A stretch of DNA of 64,000 nucleotides from Streptomyces albidoflavus (GCF_000719955.1 NZ_JOII01000013.1:62001-126000), one strand, 5' to 3'. Shown: positions 1 to 11,307, numbered from the stretch's first letter. The notes: generated by a model not told the origin, from the letters alone. Numbers and translations are program-made.

Positions 1-3049
<3,049 letters not shown>

Positions 3050-3062
3050 CCCGTATCCCTCC

Positions 3063-3100
3063 CGTGGACCCCGTACCGGCGCGCCGGTACGGGGTCCACG
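3063..3100. terminator. Perfect 19-bp-arm palindrome after argH
   Basis: CGTGGACCCCGTACCGGCG is followed at once by its exact reverse complement. It starts 14 bp after the argH stop codon. As RNA it forms a very stable GC hairpin with a minimal loop and no U-tract, the common streptomycete terminator form. It separates argH from the acetyltransferase gene on the same strand. Confidence 0.75.
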
Positions 3101-3191
3101 TGCGAAAAGATCTTGCCCGCCCCTGCCCTGAACTGCTGAGATGCCCCGACGCGCGGGCACCGGTCCGCGTGCGGAGGCGGGAGGCGGCGCG

Positions 3192-4142
3192 ATGCGCGAG
3201 GGGTACGGCACCAGGGCACCCAGGGCCGAGGAGGCCGAGCAGGTCGCGGCCCTGGTCCACGAGGCCGAGCGCAGCCAGGACCCGACGGCGGGGGCCCGCA
3301 CCCCGGCCGAGTTCCGGGCTGTCTGGTCCCGGCTGGACCTGGCCCGCGACGCCCGGGTGGCCACCGCCCCCGACGGCACCCTCGCCGGGTACGCCCAGGT
3401 CGACGTGGTCCGCCCCGGCCGGTTGCACGCCGACGGCTACACCCGTCCCGGCCACCTCGGCACCGGGATCGGCGCCGCCCTGATCGACTGGTCCGGCGAC
3501 CGGGCCCGCCGGCTGGCCTCCACCGCGCCCCACGCGGGCGCCCCGGCGACCCTCCTCCACTACGTGATGCTGGACGGGGCCGCCGACCGGATGCTCCGCG
3601 CCCGCGACTACCGCCTCGTCCGCGTCCACCAGCGGATGCGCCGCTCCCTGACCGGGCCGTTGCCCGCGCCCCGGTGGCCCGAGGGCGTCACCGTCCGCCC
3701 CTGCGACGGCACCCCCGAGGAGCTGCGGCGCGTCCACGCCTGCGCGGAGGAGGCGTTCGCCGACCGGTACGAGGGGGTGGGCCGCACCTTCGAGCGGTGG
3801 AGCGCCGACCTGGTCCACGAGCGGACCGACCCGGCCCTGTGGGTCCTCGCCGAGCGCGCCGGGCGGATCGTCGGCGTCGCCGTCTGCGACCTGACCACGG
3901 TCCAGGGCGCGCCCTCCGGCGAGGTCTGCCAGCTCGCCGTCGCCCGCGAGGCGCGCCGGACCGGCCTCGGTAAGGCCCTGCTGCTGGCCGCCTTCGCCCG
4001 CTTCGCCGACCGTGGTGTCACCACCGTCGGCCTCGACGTGGACAGCGAGAGCCCGACCGGCGCCCACCGCCTGTACGCGGGTGCCCAGATGGCGGTCACC
4101 GCGACCATCGGCCAGTTCGAGCTCGGCCTGCCCGCCCGCTGA
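3192..4142 (+). CDS. GNAT acetyltransferase with two tandem GNAT-fold halves
   Basis: A 316-residue GCN5-related N-acetyltransferase. The C-terminal half is the better domain. It has the acetyl-CoA loop ARRTGLGKALL at about residues 255-265, followed by the usual beta-strand and NPA-like segment (DVDSESPTGAHRLY). The N-terminal half repeats the fold (GYTRPGHLGTGIGAALIDW) but is weaker, as in mycothiol-synthase-like and other double-GNAT proteins. The ATG at 3192 is preceded by GGGAGG with 7-nt spacing. An upstream in-frame ATG at 3141 has no such site. The gene converges on the HAD-like gene, with only 15 bp between the stop codons. Substrate unknown. It is too diverged to call mshD, which also has two GNAT domains. 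Confidence 0.85.
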   Translation: MREGYGTRAPRAEEAEQVAALVHEAERSQDPTAGARTPAEFRAVWSRLDLARDARVATAPDGTLAGYAQVDVVRPGRLHADGYTRPGHLGTGIGAALIDWSGDRARRLASTAPHAGAPATLLHYVMLDGAADRMLRARDYRLVRVHQRMRRSLTGPLPAPRWPEGVTVRPCDGTPEELRRVHACAEEAFADRYEGVGRTFERWSADLVHERTDPALWVLAERAGRIVGVAVCDLTTVQGAPSGEVCQLAVAREARRTGLGKALLLAAFARFADRGVTTVGLDVDSESPTGAHRLYAGAQMAVTATIGQFELGLPAR

Positions 4143-4157
4143 GCCGGGGCCGAGGGG

Positions 4158-4667
4158 TCAGCCGGCGTCCGCCCACCGCTCCAGCCGGTCGAAGTCGGCC
4201 TGCCGCAGGCCCACGCTCCGGTCGATCTGCAGCAGCAGGGCGGGCGCCGGGTGGTGGCGCCGGGCCCACAGGTCGTCGGCCTCCGTGAGGTCGTCGTCCA
4301 CCCACGCGAACCGGCGGCCGTCGGCGTAGGCGAGCAGGCGGCGGGTCTTCCAGAAGGTCCCGGCCGGTCCCGGCACGGCGGGGGCCGGGAAGTCGACGTA
4401 CGGCAGCGGCGGCAGGCCGAGCACCGGGGCGATCCAGGCGTTGGCCTCGTCCTCCCAGGTCGTCGCCCAGACCAGCTCGTAGCGGCGCTGGAGCGCGCGC
4501 AGCCGCGTGCCGTGGTCCGGGTCGAGGAGCACCGTCAGCGGTTCGGGCCAGCTCCAGCCCGCCGGGCGCATCCGGTGCGGGTGGAAGCCGTCCGGCGGCG
4601 CGGGCGCGCTGAGGGCCCCGTACGGGTTGAGGGGCCCGTCCACGTCCAGGAACAGCAGCGGCTTCAT
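4158..4667 (-). CDS. HAD-like hydrolase-fold protein
   Basis: A 169-residue protein with the marks of the haloacid dehalogenase superfamily. The nucleophile motif FLDVDG (Asp8, Asp10) sits at the N-terminus, a WATTWE strand near residue 67 fits motif II (Thr in place of Ser/Thr), and WVDDDLTE near residue 125 gives the acidic motif IV. No cap domain of normal size is visible, so it belongs with the small capless HADs often annotated as hypothetical in Streptomyces. ATG at 4667 is used. The directly preceding GTG (4670) is equally possible and no clear ribosome site decides between them. It is divergent from the tetR-efflux operon and convergent with the acetyltransferase gene. Substrate unknown. 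Confidence 0.75.
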   Translation of the reverse strand: MKPLLFLDVDGPLNPYGALSAPAPPDGFHPHRMRPAGWSWPEPLTVLLDPDHGTRLRALQRRYELVWATTWEDEANAWIAPVLGLPPLPYVDFPAPAVPGPAGTFWKTRRLLAYADGRRFAWVDDDLTEADDLWARRHHPAPALLLQIDRSVGLRQADFDRLERWADAG

Positions 4668-4752
4668 CACCCCAGGGTGCCCGCTCGGCCCCGGGGAGGC
4701 GGGACGCGGCCCCGGACTGCTCGCCGCACGGCGTGTCGTACGCCCTTGCGGT

Positions 4753-4802
4753 GAGACGCATGCATCTCCAGTGAGACATCACTGTCTCACGTGGGCTATG
4801 GT
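4753..4802 (+). promoter_or_regulatory. Two tandem palindromes over the tetR-efflux promoter
   Basis: Two operator-like palindromes lie just before the TetR gene. GTGAGACA-TCAC-TGTCTCAC (4771-4790) has perfect 8-bp arms. GAGACGCATGCATCTC (4753-4768) has one mismatched pair. A -10 box TATGGT (4797-4802) lies 6 bp before the TetR ATG, so the first palindrome covers the -35 region. This is the usual layout for a self-repressing TetR gene driving its own efflux pump. Repressor binding is inferred. Confidence 0.65.
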
Positions 4803-4808
4803 TGTCCC

Positions 4809-5357
4809 ATGTCCGTAGACCGTGACCAGATGCTGCGTGCCGCTGCCACGCTCCTCTCCCGCAAGCCGGGCGCCCCCATGGACGAGGTGGCCCGCGCCGC
4901 CGGCGTGGGCCGGGCGACGCTGCACCGGCACTTCGCCGGGCGGGACGCCCTCGTGCGCGCCCTGGAGGAGCGGGGCATCGCCGAGTTCGGCGCGGCCATG
5001 GACGCCGCCCGCCTCGACGAGGGCAGCTCCGAGGAGGCGCTGCGGCGGCTCATCGCCGCCCTGGAGCCCGGCGCCCAGCTCTACGGCTTCCTGGTCAACG
5101 AGGCCCAGCTCTTCCAGGAGGACGTCAACGAGGGCTGGGACCGCCTCGACGCCCGGATCGCCGCCTTCTTCCGGCAGGGCCAGGAGCGCGGCGAGTTCCG
5201 CATCGACCTGCCCGCCGCCTGGCTGACCGAGGCGCTCTACGGCCTCCTCGGCGCCGCGGTCTTCGCGGTCCAGCAGGGCCGCGTCGCCGCCAACGACTTC
5301 ACCTACCTCATGGCCGAGCTGCTGCTCGGCGGAGCACGCCGGAGCGTGACCGCATGA
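4809..5357 (+). CDS. TetR-family transcriptional repressor of the adjacent efflux pump
   Basis: A 182-residue TetR-family regulator. Residues 5-55 form the DNA-binding helix-turn-helix (MDEVARAAGVGRATLHRHFA is the recognition region). The remainder is the variable helical ligand-binding and dimerisation domain. ATG at 4809 was chosen because the -10 box TATGGT ends 6 nt before it, suggesting a leaderless mRNA. An in-frame GTG at 4791 would place the start inside the promoter. The stop codon overlaps the start of the DHA2 transporter by 4 bp (ATGA), so the two are translationally coupled and expressed together. The perfect palindrome over the -35 region is the likely operator, with a pump substrate as the likely inducer. 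The ligand is not known. Confidence 0.92.
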   Translation: MSVDRDQMLRAAATLLSRKPGAPMDEVARAAGVGRATLHRHFAGRDALVRALEERGIAEFGAAMDAARLDEGSSEEALRRLIAALEPGAQLYGFLVNEAQLFQEDVNEGWDRLDARIAAFFRQGQERGEFRIDLPAAWLTEALYGLLGAAVFAVQQGRVAANDFTYLMAELLLGGARRSVTA

Positions 5358-6901
5358 CCGCCCCCCTTTCCACCCCGACCCAGCACGAGGAACTCAGCCG
5401 GCCCGGCCGGTGGATCGCCCTCTCCGTCCTGGTCCTCGCCGTCCTGCTGGTGGCCGTGGACGCCACCGTGCTGGGGCTCGCCACCCCGTTCCTCAGCGAG
5501 GACCTCAAGCCCACCGGCACCCAGCTGCTGTGGATCGGCGACGTCTACTCCTTCGTCATCGCCGGCCTGCTGGTCTCCATGGGCAGCCTCGGCGACCGCA
5601 TCGGCCGCAAGAAGCTGCTGCTCACCGGCGCCACCGCCTTCGGCCTGGTCTCGGTCCTCAACGCCTACGCCACCTCGCCCGAGCTGATGATCGTGGCCCG
5701 CGCCCTGCTCGGCGTCGCCGGTGCCACCCTGATGCCCTCCACGCTGGCGCTGATCCGCAACATCTTCCACGACGCCCGCGAACGCAGCGTCGCCATCGGC
5801 ATCTGGGGCGCGGCCGCCTCGGCCGGTGCCGCCGTCGGCCCGGTCGTCGGCGGGTTCCTGCTGGAGCACTTCTGGTGGGGCTCGGTCTTCCTCATCAACC
5901 TGCCGGTGATGGCCGTCCTGGTGGTCGTCGGCGTCAAGCTGCTCCCCGAGTCGAAGAACCCCGCCCCCGGCCCGTGGGACCTGGCCAGCGTCGGCCTCTC
6001 GCTGATCGGCATCATCGCCGTCGTCTACGCGATCAAGGAAGGCGCGGTGCACGGCGTCTCGTGGGGCGTCGGCGCGGCCGCCGTGGCCGGTGTCGCCACC
6101 CTGGCCTGGTTCGTCCGCCGCCAGCTGACCCTGAAGTCGCCGCTGCTGGACATGCACCTCTTCCGCAACCGGGGCTTCTCGGCGGCGGTCCTCGCCGACC
6201 TGCTGACCATCCTGGGCCTCGCCGGCCTGGTCTTCTTCCTCTCCCAGTACCTCCAGCTCGTCCAGGGCAGGCGGCCGCTGGAGGCCGGGCTCGCCGAACT
6301 CCCGGCCGCGATCGGCGCCGTCGTCGCCGGTCTCCTCGCGGGCCGGGCCGCGCGCCGCTTCTCGGTCCGGGCGGTGGTCTCCGGCGGCCTCGCCGCGATC
6401 GGTCTGGCGCTGGGGGCCATCACCCTGGTCGGCCAGAACACGGGTTACCCGCTGCTCGGCGCGATCCTGCTGGTGGTCGGCGTCGGCGCGGGTCTCGCCT
6501 TCACCGTGACCGCCGACGTGATCCTCTCCTCCGTGCCCAAGGAGCAGGCCGGTTCGGCCTCGGCCGTCTCGGAGACCGCCTACGAACTGGGCGCCGCCCT
6601 CGGCATCGCCCTGCTCGGCTCCATCGTCACCGGCGTCTACCGCGGCTTCCCGGTCCCCGAGGGGACGCCGGGCCCGGTCGCCGACGCCGCCCACGAGTCG
6701 CTGGGGGGCGCCGTCGAGGCCGCCTCCGCCCTGCCGGGACAGACCGGGGCCGAACTGGTCGCCGCCGCCCAGCGGGCCTTCGTCGACGGCCTGCACACCG
6801 CCTCGTCGATCGGCTGCGTGGTCCTGGTCGCCACGGCCGTGGCCGCCTGGTTCCTGCTGCGCGGGCAGCGGCTGGAGGACGGGGCCGGGGCGCACCACTG
6901 A
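5354..6901 (+). CDS. DHA2-family (14-TM) drug:H+ antiporter, MFS
   Basis: A 515-residue major facilitator of the drug:H+ antiporter-2 type (QacA/SmvA/LfrA-like). It exports lipophilic cations or drugs using the proton gradient. Its length and hydrophobic profile fit 14 transmembrane helices. Motif A is clear as LGDRIGRKKLLL at about residues 77-88, between helices 2 and 3. A motif-C-like Gly/Pro-rich segment (GAAVGPVVGGFLL) follows near residue 160. It overlaps the upstream tetR by 4 bp and ends at a strong hairpin, so the pair is a two-gene operon. Regulation is most likely relief of TetR repression by a pump substrate. The substrate range cannot be predicted. Confidence 0.93.
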   Translation: MTAPLSTPTQHEELSRPGRWIALSVLVLAVLLVAVDATVLGLATPFLSEDLKPTGTQLLWIGDVYSFVIAGLLVSMGSLGDRIGRKKLLLTGATAFGLVSVLNAYATSPELMIVARALLGVAGATLMPSTLALIRNIFHDARERSVAIGIWGAAASAGAAVGPVVGGFLLEHFWWGSVFLINLPVMAVLVVVGVKLLPESKNPAPGPWDLASVGLSLIGIIAVVYAIKEGAVHGVSWGVGAAAVAGVATLAWFVRRQLTLKSPLLDMHLFRNRGFSAAVLADLLTILGLAGLVFFLSQYLQLVQGRRPLEAGLAELPAAIGAVVAGLLAGRAARRFSVRAVVSGGLAAIGLALGAITLVGQNTGYPLLGAILLVVGVGAGLAFTVTADVILSSVPKEQAGSASAVSETAYELGAALGIALLGSIVTGVYRGFPVPEGTPGPVADAAHESLGGAVEAASALPGQTGAELVAAAQRAFVDGLHTASSIGCVVLVATAVAAWFLLRGQRLEDGAGAHH

Positions 6902-6919
6902 GCCGCCCGTCCCAGGACG

Positions 6920-6958
6920 CGCGAGAGGGCCCCGCTGCCGCAGCGGGGCCCTCTCGCG
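6920..6958. terminator. Strong hairpin ending the tetR-efflux operon
   Basis: Arms of 18 bp (CGCGAGAGGGCCCCGCTG and its exact complement) are separated by the 3-nt loop CCG. It begins 19 bp after the transporter stop and lies 19 bp from the 3' end of the convergent acyltransferase gene, so it can serve both strands. Confidence 0.85.
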
Positions 6959-6976
6959 TCTTCGCCTGCCGACGGG

Positions 6977-7648
6977 TCAGGCCGCCTTCGCCTTGGTGGC
7001 GTACATGTCCACGTACTCCTGGCCGGAGAGCCGCATGACCTCGGTCATCACCGAGTCGGTGACGGCGCGCAGGACGTACCGGTCGCGGTCCATGCCGTCG
7101 TAGCGGGAGAACTCCATCGGCTCGCCGAAGCGGATGGTGACCTTGCCGGGGCGCGGCATCCCCTTGCCGCCCGGCTGGATCTTGTCGGTGCCGATGACGG
7201 CGAACGGCACCACGGGCGCGCCGGTCATCAGGGTGAGGCGGGCGATGCCGGTACGCCCCCGGTAGAGGCGGCCGTCGGGGGAGCGGGTGCCCTCCGGGTA
7301 GATGGAGAAGACCTTGCCCTCCTCCAGCACCCGGCGGCCCGTCATCAGCGCCGCCACGCCGCCGCGTCCGCCGTCCCGGTCCACCGGGATCATCCCCGCG
7401 CCCCGGAAGAACCAGGCCATCGCCCGGCCCTTGATCCCCTTGCCCGTCACGTACTCGTCCTTGCCGATGAAGTAGACCGGCCGCTCGCAGCAGACCGGAA
7501 GGATCAGCGAGTCGATGAAGGTGAGGTGGTTTCCGGCCAGAATGACCGGCCCGGTGCCGGGAATGTTCTCCGCCCCCTCCACCTGCGGCCGGAACATCAG
7601 GCGCAGAACGGGGCCGAGGGTGGCCCTCATGAACGCGAGGCTGGACAA
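6977..7648 (-). CDS. 1-acyl-sn-glycerol-3-phosphate acyltransferase (PlsC-like)
   Basis: A 223-residue phospholipid-synthesis acyltransferase of the PlsC/LPLAT family. It would move an acyl chain onto lysophosphatidate at the inner face of the membrane. The catalytic NHX4D motif is NHLTFID (His41, Asp46). The glycerol-phosphate-binding block is YPEGTRSPDG (Glu119-Arg122), and a GAGMIPVDRD block lies near residue 85. The start is TTG at 7648, because GGAGG lies 6 nt upstream; the first ATG (7630) lacks a ribosome site. Streptomycetes carry several plsC paralogues, so the acceptor lipid is uncertain. The gene is divergent from the glycerophosphodiesterase gene, which also acts on glycerolipid products. 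Confidence 0.9.
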   Translation of the reverse strand: MSSLAFMRATLGPVLRLMFRPQVEGAENIPGTGPVILAGNHLTFIDSLILPVCCERPVYFIGKDEYVTGKGIKGRAMAWFFRGAGMIPVDRDGGRGGVAALMTGRRVLEEGKVFSIYPEGTRSPDGRLYRGRTGIARLTLMTGAPVVPFAVIGTDKIQPGGKGMPRPGKVTIRFGEPMEFSRYDGMDRDRYVLRAVTDSVMTEVMRLSGQEYVDMYATKAKAA

Positions 7649-7941
7649 GTGGCCCTCCGATGGCTCGGGTTGGCTGGCAGGTCGGCGCGAACGCCCGCCG
7701 TCACCCGGGGGCGGCGGGGCCCGGCGCGGCGGGCCGGGCGGTCACCCGGCACGGAACCACGCAGGTGAGGACGATACTCGCGGTTCGCCGCGGTGCGCAC
7801 ATCGGGTTGATGAACCCGATACGCAGTGTTGACCTGTGTTGGTCCGCCGTTCGGCCCAGGGTCTCCCGCAGGCAAGCGGAGCGCCCCTACGATCGAGCCG
7901 CTTTGTCAGGTTCGGGACACCCAGTGAAACGGAGTCGCTCC

Positions 7942-9114
7942 ATGCCGAAGTCCTCCTCCGGACAGCCCCCCGCCGCCGGCGCCCCGCGCCGCGCCCTGCT
8001 CGGAGCCACCGTCGCCTCCGCCGCGGGCCTCGCCCTCGGCCTTCCGCAGGCCGCGCAGGCCGCCGAGGCGGCCGCGAGGAAGCGCCCCGGCTCCTTCCGC
8101 GACCTGCCGTACCCGACCGTCATCGCCCACCGCGGCGCCAGCGGCTACCGGCCCGAACACACCCTCGGCGCCTACCAGCTCGCCCTCGACATGGGCGCCC
8201 ACATCGTCGAGCAGGACCTGGTGCCCACCAAGGACGGCCATCTCGTATGCCGTCACGAGAACGACATCACCGGCACCACCGACGTCGCCGACCGCCCCGA
8301 GTTCGCCGGCCGCAAGGCCACCAAGTCCATCGACGGGGTGAAGCTCACAGGCTGGTTCACCGAGGACTTCACCCTCGCCGAACTGAAGACGCTGCGCGCC
8401 ACCGAGCGCATCCCCGGCACCCGGCAGCACAACACCCTCTACGACGGCCGGTGGTCCGTGCCCACCTTCGAGGAGGTGCTGCGCTGGGCCGACCGGGCGG
8501 GCAAGGAGCGCGGCGCGCCCGTCTGGCTCCACGTGGAGACCAAGCACCCCACCTACTTCCGCTCGCTCGGCCTCGGCCTGGAGGAGCCGCTGGCCCGGCT
8601 GCTGCGCAAGTACCGCCGCGACCGCGCCACCTCGCCCCTCTTCGTCCAGTCCTTCGAGCCGACCAGCATCGAGAAGCTCCACCGGCTCGTCGCCACCCCC
8701 GGTGTCGTCCTGCTCTCCGGCGCGAACACCCGCCCCTGGGACTTCGTCGACTCCGGCGACGCGCGCACCGTCGCCGACCTCATCACCCCGGCCGGGCTGA
8801 AGGAGATCGCCCGCTACGCCAAGGGGATCGGCCCCACCCTCGACCTGGTCATCCCGCGCCGCGCCGACGGCAGCCTCGGCACCCCCTCCACGCTGGTCGC
8901 CGACGCGCACGCCAAGGGGCTGATCCTGCACCCGTACACGATGCGCAACGAGAACCAGTTCCTGCCCGCGGAGTTCCGCCGGGGCACCGACCCCAACGCC
9001 TACGGCGACGCCTTCGGCGCCTTCCGGGCCTACTTCGAGACCGGGATCGACGGCATCTTCTCCGACCAGTGCGACACCGCGCTGCTCGCCGCCGCCGAAC
9101 ACCGGCGGCGCTGA
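7942..9114 (+). CDS. glpQ: Glycerophosphodiester phosphodiesterase, Tat-exported
   Basis: A secreted GDPD-family enzyme that hydrolyses glycerophosphodiesters to glycerol 3-phosphate and an alcohol, for phosphate or glycerol scavenging. Residues 1-40 form a twin-arginine signal (RRALLG at 16-21, a hydrophobic stretch, then AQA before the likely cut). The catalytic block HRGASGYRPEHT follows (His63, Arg64, Glu72). A later HVETKHP strand supplies a metal-binding Glu, and the C-terminal GIDGIFSDQ is typical of the barrel. At 390 residues it matches the GlpQ (periplasmic) rather than UgpQ (cytosolic) size class. ATG 7942 is used, with GGAG 7 nt upstream; GTG 7924 is an alternative. A PHO box was not recognised upstream, although such genes are often PhoP-controlled. 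Confidence 0.93.
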   Translation: MPKSSSGQPPAAGAPRRALLGATVASAAGLALGLPQAAQAAEAAARKRPGSFRDLPYPTVIAHRGASGYRPEHTLGAYQLALDMGAHIVEQDLVPTKDGHLVCRHENDITGTTDVADRPEFAGRKATKSIDGVKLTGWFTEDFTLAELKTLRATERIPGTRQHNTLYDGRWSVPTFEEVLRWADRAGKERGAPVWLHVETKHPTYFRSLGLGLEEPLARLLRKYRRDRATSPLFVQSFEPTSIEKLHRLVATPGVVLLSGANTRPWDFVDSGDARTVADLITPAGLKEIARYAKGIGPTLDLVIPRRADGSLGTPSTLVADAHAKGLILHPYTMRNENQFLPAEFRRGTDPNAYGDAFGAFRAYFETGIDGIFSDQCDTALLAAAEHRRR

Positions 9115-9198
9115 CCCGCATCCCCGCGCCGCCCACGAGGCGGTACGCGCCCCCCAGGTGTCCACCGGCGTACGCCGGGTGTCACCGGAGGGGGTGAC

Positions 9199-9235
9199 AG
9201 GCGGCCGCCCGGAGCAACCGACCGGGGGGCCGCCT
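9199..9235. terminator. Hairpin after the glycerophosphodiesterase gene
   Basis: AGGCGGCC and GGCCGCCT arms extend through CCCGG/CCGGG with one mismatch, around the loop AGCAACCGA. It lies 85 bp after the stop codon and just before the next gene. A smaller hairpin, GTCACC-GGAGGG-GGTGAC, sits at 9181-9198. Confidence 0.65.
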
Positions 9236-9248
9236 CGTCACGCCGGGC

Positions 9249-9800
9249 ATGACGAAGACCGACCCCGCCGGGTGGCTGACCCGTGACGCCTACACCGCGC
9301 TCCGGCCGCCGCTGGCCCGGGCGGCGGCCGCGGAGGCCGTCCTGACCGGACTGGACGCCGCCGACCTCGAACAGGCCGCCTGGCTGCGGCTGCTGGAACA
9401 GGCCAAGGCCCAGGGCCCGCCCGCCGACCCGCGCCCCGGACTGCTCGCCGCTGTCCGCAGCGAGGCGCGGGCGGCCCTGGGGGCCCTGCGGCGCGAGGGG
9501 GCAGGACCACGGCGGCCCCGCCCGCTGGCCACCGGGCCCGGCGGCTGCCCCGAGGGCCGGTTCCTGAGCCGGGAGGCCGCCGCCGAGTTCCGCCGGGCGG
9601 TCGACGCGCTCACCCCGCGCTGCCGCACCCTGGTCGCCGCCCTGCTCTCCGGGCGCGATCTCACGTACCGCGAAATCGCAGGAACGTTGGGTATCTCACA
9701 GGGCAGCGTGGGGCCGGAACGTTCCCGTTGCCTGGGATGCCTGCGCAGAATGCTCGCGACGGAGGTTGGAGCTCCTGGCGCGGGGGGAATGGAGCGATAG
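9249..9800 (+). CDS. Small ECF-like sigma-70 family protein
   Basis: A 183-residue protein whose C-terminal 60 residues look like sigma region 4: ALTPRCRTLVAALLSGRDLTYREIAGTLGISQ is the helix-turn-helix that contacts the -35 element. The N-terminal DLEQAAWLRLLEQ resembles a degenerate region 2, which normally melts the -10. The linker is rich in Arg, Pro and Gly. No anti-sigma gene lies beside it. No Shine-Dalgarno sequence precedes the ATG, so the start is uncertain. The next gene, a GNAT acetyltransferase, begins 38 bp downstream and is probably cotranscribed. It could be an ECF-type sigma factor or a sigma-like DNA-binding protein. Its regulon is unknown. Confidence 0.75.
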   Translation: MTKTDPAGWLTRDAYTALRPPLARAAAAEAVLTGLDAADLEQAAWLRLLEQAKAQGPPADPRPGLLAAVRSEARAALGALRREGAGPRRPRPLATGPGGCPEGRFLSREAAAEFRRAVDALTPRCRTLVAALLSGRDLTYREIAGTLGISQGSVGPERSRCLGCLRRMLATEVGAPGAGGMER

Positions 9801-9837
9801 ACAACCGGCGGAACAGGTGAGCGAGAGGCATGCACAC

Positions 9838-10341
9838 ATGGGCATGAGTGTGATCGTCGCTGCGGCGCGGGAGAGCGACGCCGAGCAGATCTTCCGGCTG
9901 CAGTACCTGTGCTTCCAGAGCGAGGCCGAGCGGTACGGCAACTACCGCATCGAGGCGCTGGTCGAGTCCCTCGACTCGGTCCGGGCCTCGGTGGGCCGGG
10001 ACTGCGTCTTCGTGGCCCGCCTCGGCGACGAGGTGGTCGGCGCCGTCACCGGCACGGTCGGCGAGGACGGCACCGCGCGGATCGGCAAACTCTGCGTCCA
10101 TCCCCGTCTCCAGCGGCACGGCCTCGGCGCCCGCCTGCTGCTCGCCGTGGAACGGGCCCTGACCACCGAGCGCGGCGCCAGCCTGCTGAGGCTGCACACC
10201 GGTCACCGCAGCGACCTCAACCTCCGCCTCTACCGGCGCGCCGGATACGCGGCCGTGGGAGACACCACGGTCGACGGCGTCCAGCAGATCGTGCTGGAGA
10301 AGGCCGCGCCCACCGGGCAGGAGTACGCCGCCAGCGCCTGA
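9838..10341 (+). CDS. GNAT-family N-acetyltransferase
   Basis: A 167-residue single-domain acetyltransferase. The acetyl-CoA pyrophosphate loop is RLQRHGLGARLL at about residues 89-100. It follows the strand ARIGKLCVHP and precedes SLLRLHTGHRSDLNLRLYRRAGY, the usual C-terminal GNAT pattern. ATG 9838 (MGMS) has GAGAGG 9 nt upstream, and ATG 9844 is also possible. It follows the sigma-like gene by 37 bp on the same strand and ends at a hairpin shared with the convergent membrane-protein pair. The acceptor substrate is unknown. Confidence 0.85.
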   Translation: MGMSVIVAAARESDAEQIFRLQYLCFQSEAERYGNYRIEALVESLDSVRASVGRDCVFVARLGDEVVGAVTGTVGEDGTARIGKLCVHPRLQRHGLGARLLLAVERALTTERGASLLRLHTGHRSDLNLRLYRRAGYAAVGDTTVDGVQQIVLEKAAPTGQEYAASA

Positions 10342-10370
10342 CGGCCGCCTGGCCGCCCCGGACACGCGGA

Positions 10371-10399
10371 CGGCCCGCCTCCGGTGAGGAGACGGGCCG
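10371..10399. terminator. Bidirectional hairpin between convergent units
   Basis: CGGCCCG-c-CTCC and GGAG-a-CGGGCCG form a stem with one mismatch around a short loop. It lies between the GNAT stop (10341) and the end of the minus-strand membrane gene (10424). Confidence 0.65.
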
Positions 10400-10423
10400 C
10401 CCGGCCGCGGTCGCGCGGGGAAC

Positions 10424-10864
10424 TCAGGCGCGCGGGCGCCGCAGCCACAGGATGCCGGTCACCGGCAGGATCACCGGGATGAAGAGGTAGCCCCGGCCGA
10501 ACTCCGACCAGACCGTGGAGTCCGGGAAGGCCGAGGGGTCCGCCAGCGTCCAGATCCCGACCAGCACCACACCGGCCAGCTCCACCGCGCAGCAGACCAG
10601 CGCCGCCACCCGGGCGCGCTCGCCGCCGCGGACCAGCGTGTAGGTGATGAAGGCGTACACCACGGCGGCCACCGCCGAGAGCGTGTACGCCAGCGGGGCC
10701 CGGTCGAACTCGGTGGCGATCTGGTAGGCCGAGCGCGAGACCGCGCCGACCACCATGACGCCGTAGACCCAGACCAGCAGCGTGCCGGGGCCCGTGACCA
10801 GCTTGCGGCGGGGTTCCGCGGCCGCCTCGCCGGCGGGCTCCGGGCCCTGTCGCGTCTCGCTCAT
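10424..10864 (-). CDS. Small membrane protein, second of a pair
   Basis: A 146-residue protein with a charged N-terminus of about 22 residues and four likely transmembrane helices, including LLVWVYGVMVVGAVS, a TLSAVAAVVYAFIT segment, VCCAVELAGVVLVGIW and the C-terminal FIPVILPVTGILWL. It ends in a basic LRRPRA tail. No catalytic motif is visible. The ATG at 10864 has GGAGG 8 nt upstream, located inside the preceding gene. Only 2 bp separate it from that gene's stop, so the two are cotranscribed and may form one membrane complex. The GRGYLFIPVILP segment is often seen in conserved streptomycete membrane proteins of unknown function. I do not recognise a function. Confidence 0.8.
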   Translation of the reverse strand: MSETRQGPEPAGEAAAEPRRKLVTGPGTLLVWVYGVMVVGAVSRSAYQIATEFDRAPLAYTLSAVAAVVYAFITYTLVRGGERARVAALVCCAVELAGVVLVGIWTLADPSAFPDSTVWSEFGRGYLFIPVILPVTGILWLRRPRA

Positions 10865-10866
10865 CC

Positions 10867-11226
10867 TCAGCCTCCCCAGATGTCGTAGAGCCGTACTTGG
10901 AGGACGGCGAGGACCACGCCGCCGGCCAGGACCGTCATCGAGCCCCAGCGGGTCCGCTCGGCCAGCGACATGAAGCCGGCGGCCGGGACACAGGCGGCGG
11001 CGCCCAGCAGGTACGAGACGAAGAGCACGGTGCCCTGCTCCGGCGACTGGCCCCGGGCCAGCTGCACCACGCCGACGACCAGCTGCGCGACGGCCAGCAG
11101 CGACACCACGGCCATGCCGATGAAGTGCCAGTCCTTGGTCGGCTCGTGGCGGGCGAACGCCAGGCCGCACCAGGCGGCGAGCAGCAGCGCGCAGACCGCG
11201 GTCGCGATCGTCAGGGCATCCAGCAT
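10867..11226 (-). CDS. Small membrane protein, first of a pair
   Basis: A 119-residue protein made almost entirely of four hydrophobic helices: ALTIATAVCALLLAAW at the N-terminus, a second over VVSLLAVAQLVVGVVQLA, a third over FVSYLLGAAACVPAAGFM and a fourth over MTVLAGGVVLAVLQV. The start is uncertain: ATG 11226 gives a compact protein beginning MLDALT, while ATG 11250 adds eight mostly basic residues and has GGTGAA upstream. It lies 95 bp from the divergent HAD gene and immediately precedes the other membrane protein. Function not recognised. Its size and tandem arrangement suggest a conserved two-component membrane unit. Confidence 0.78.
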   Translation of the reverse strand: MLDALTIATAVCALLLAAWCGLAFARHEPTKDWHFIGMAVVSLLAVAQLVVGVVQLARGQSPEQGTVLFVSYLLGAAACVPAAGFMSLAERTRWGSMTVLAGGVVLAVLQVRLYDIWGG

Positions 11227-11307
11227 GCGGCGAACCCTATTACGGGCCATTTCACCCGCCGTCGGCGGCCCACCCCCTGCACGGGCCGGACCGGCGGCCG
11301 CCGGTCG

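Noticed and set aside
9249..9800. Full ECF sigma/anti-sigma pair
   Set aside because: No anti-sigma gene lies beside it and region 2 is poorly conserved, so only a sigma-like protein is called.
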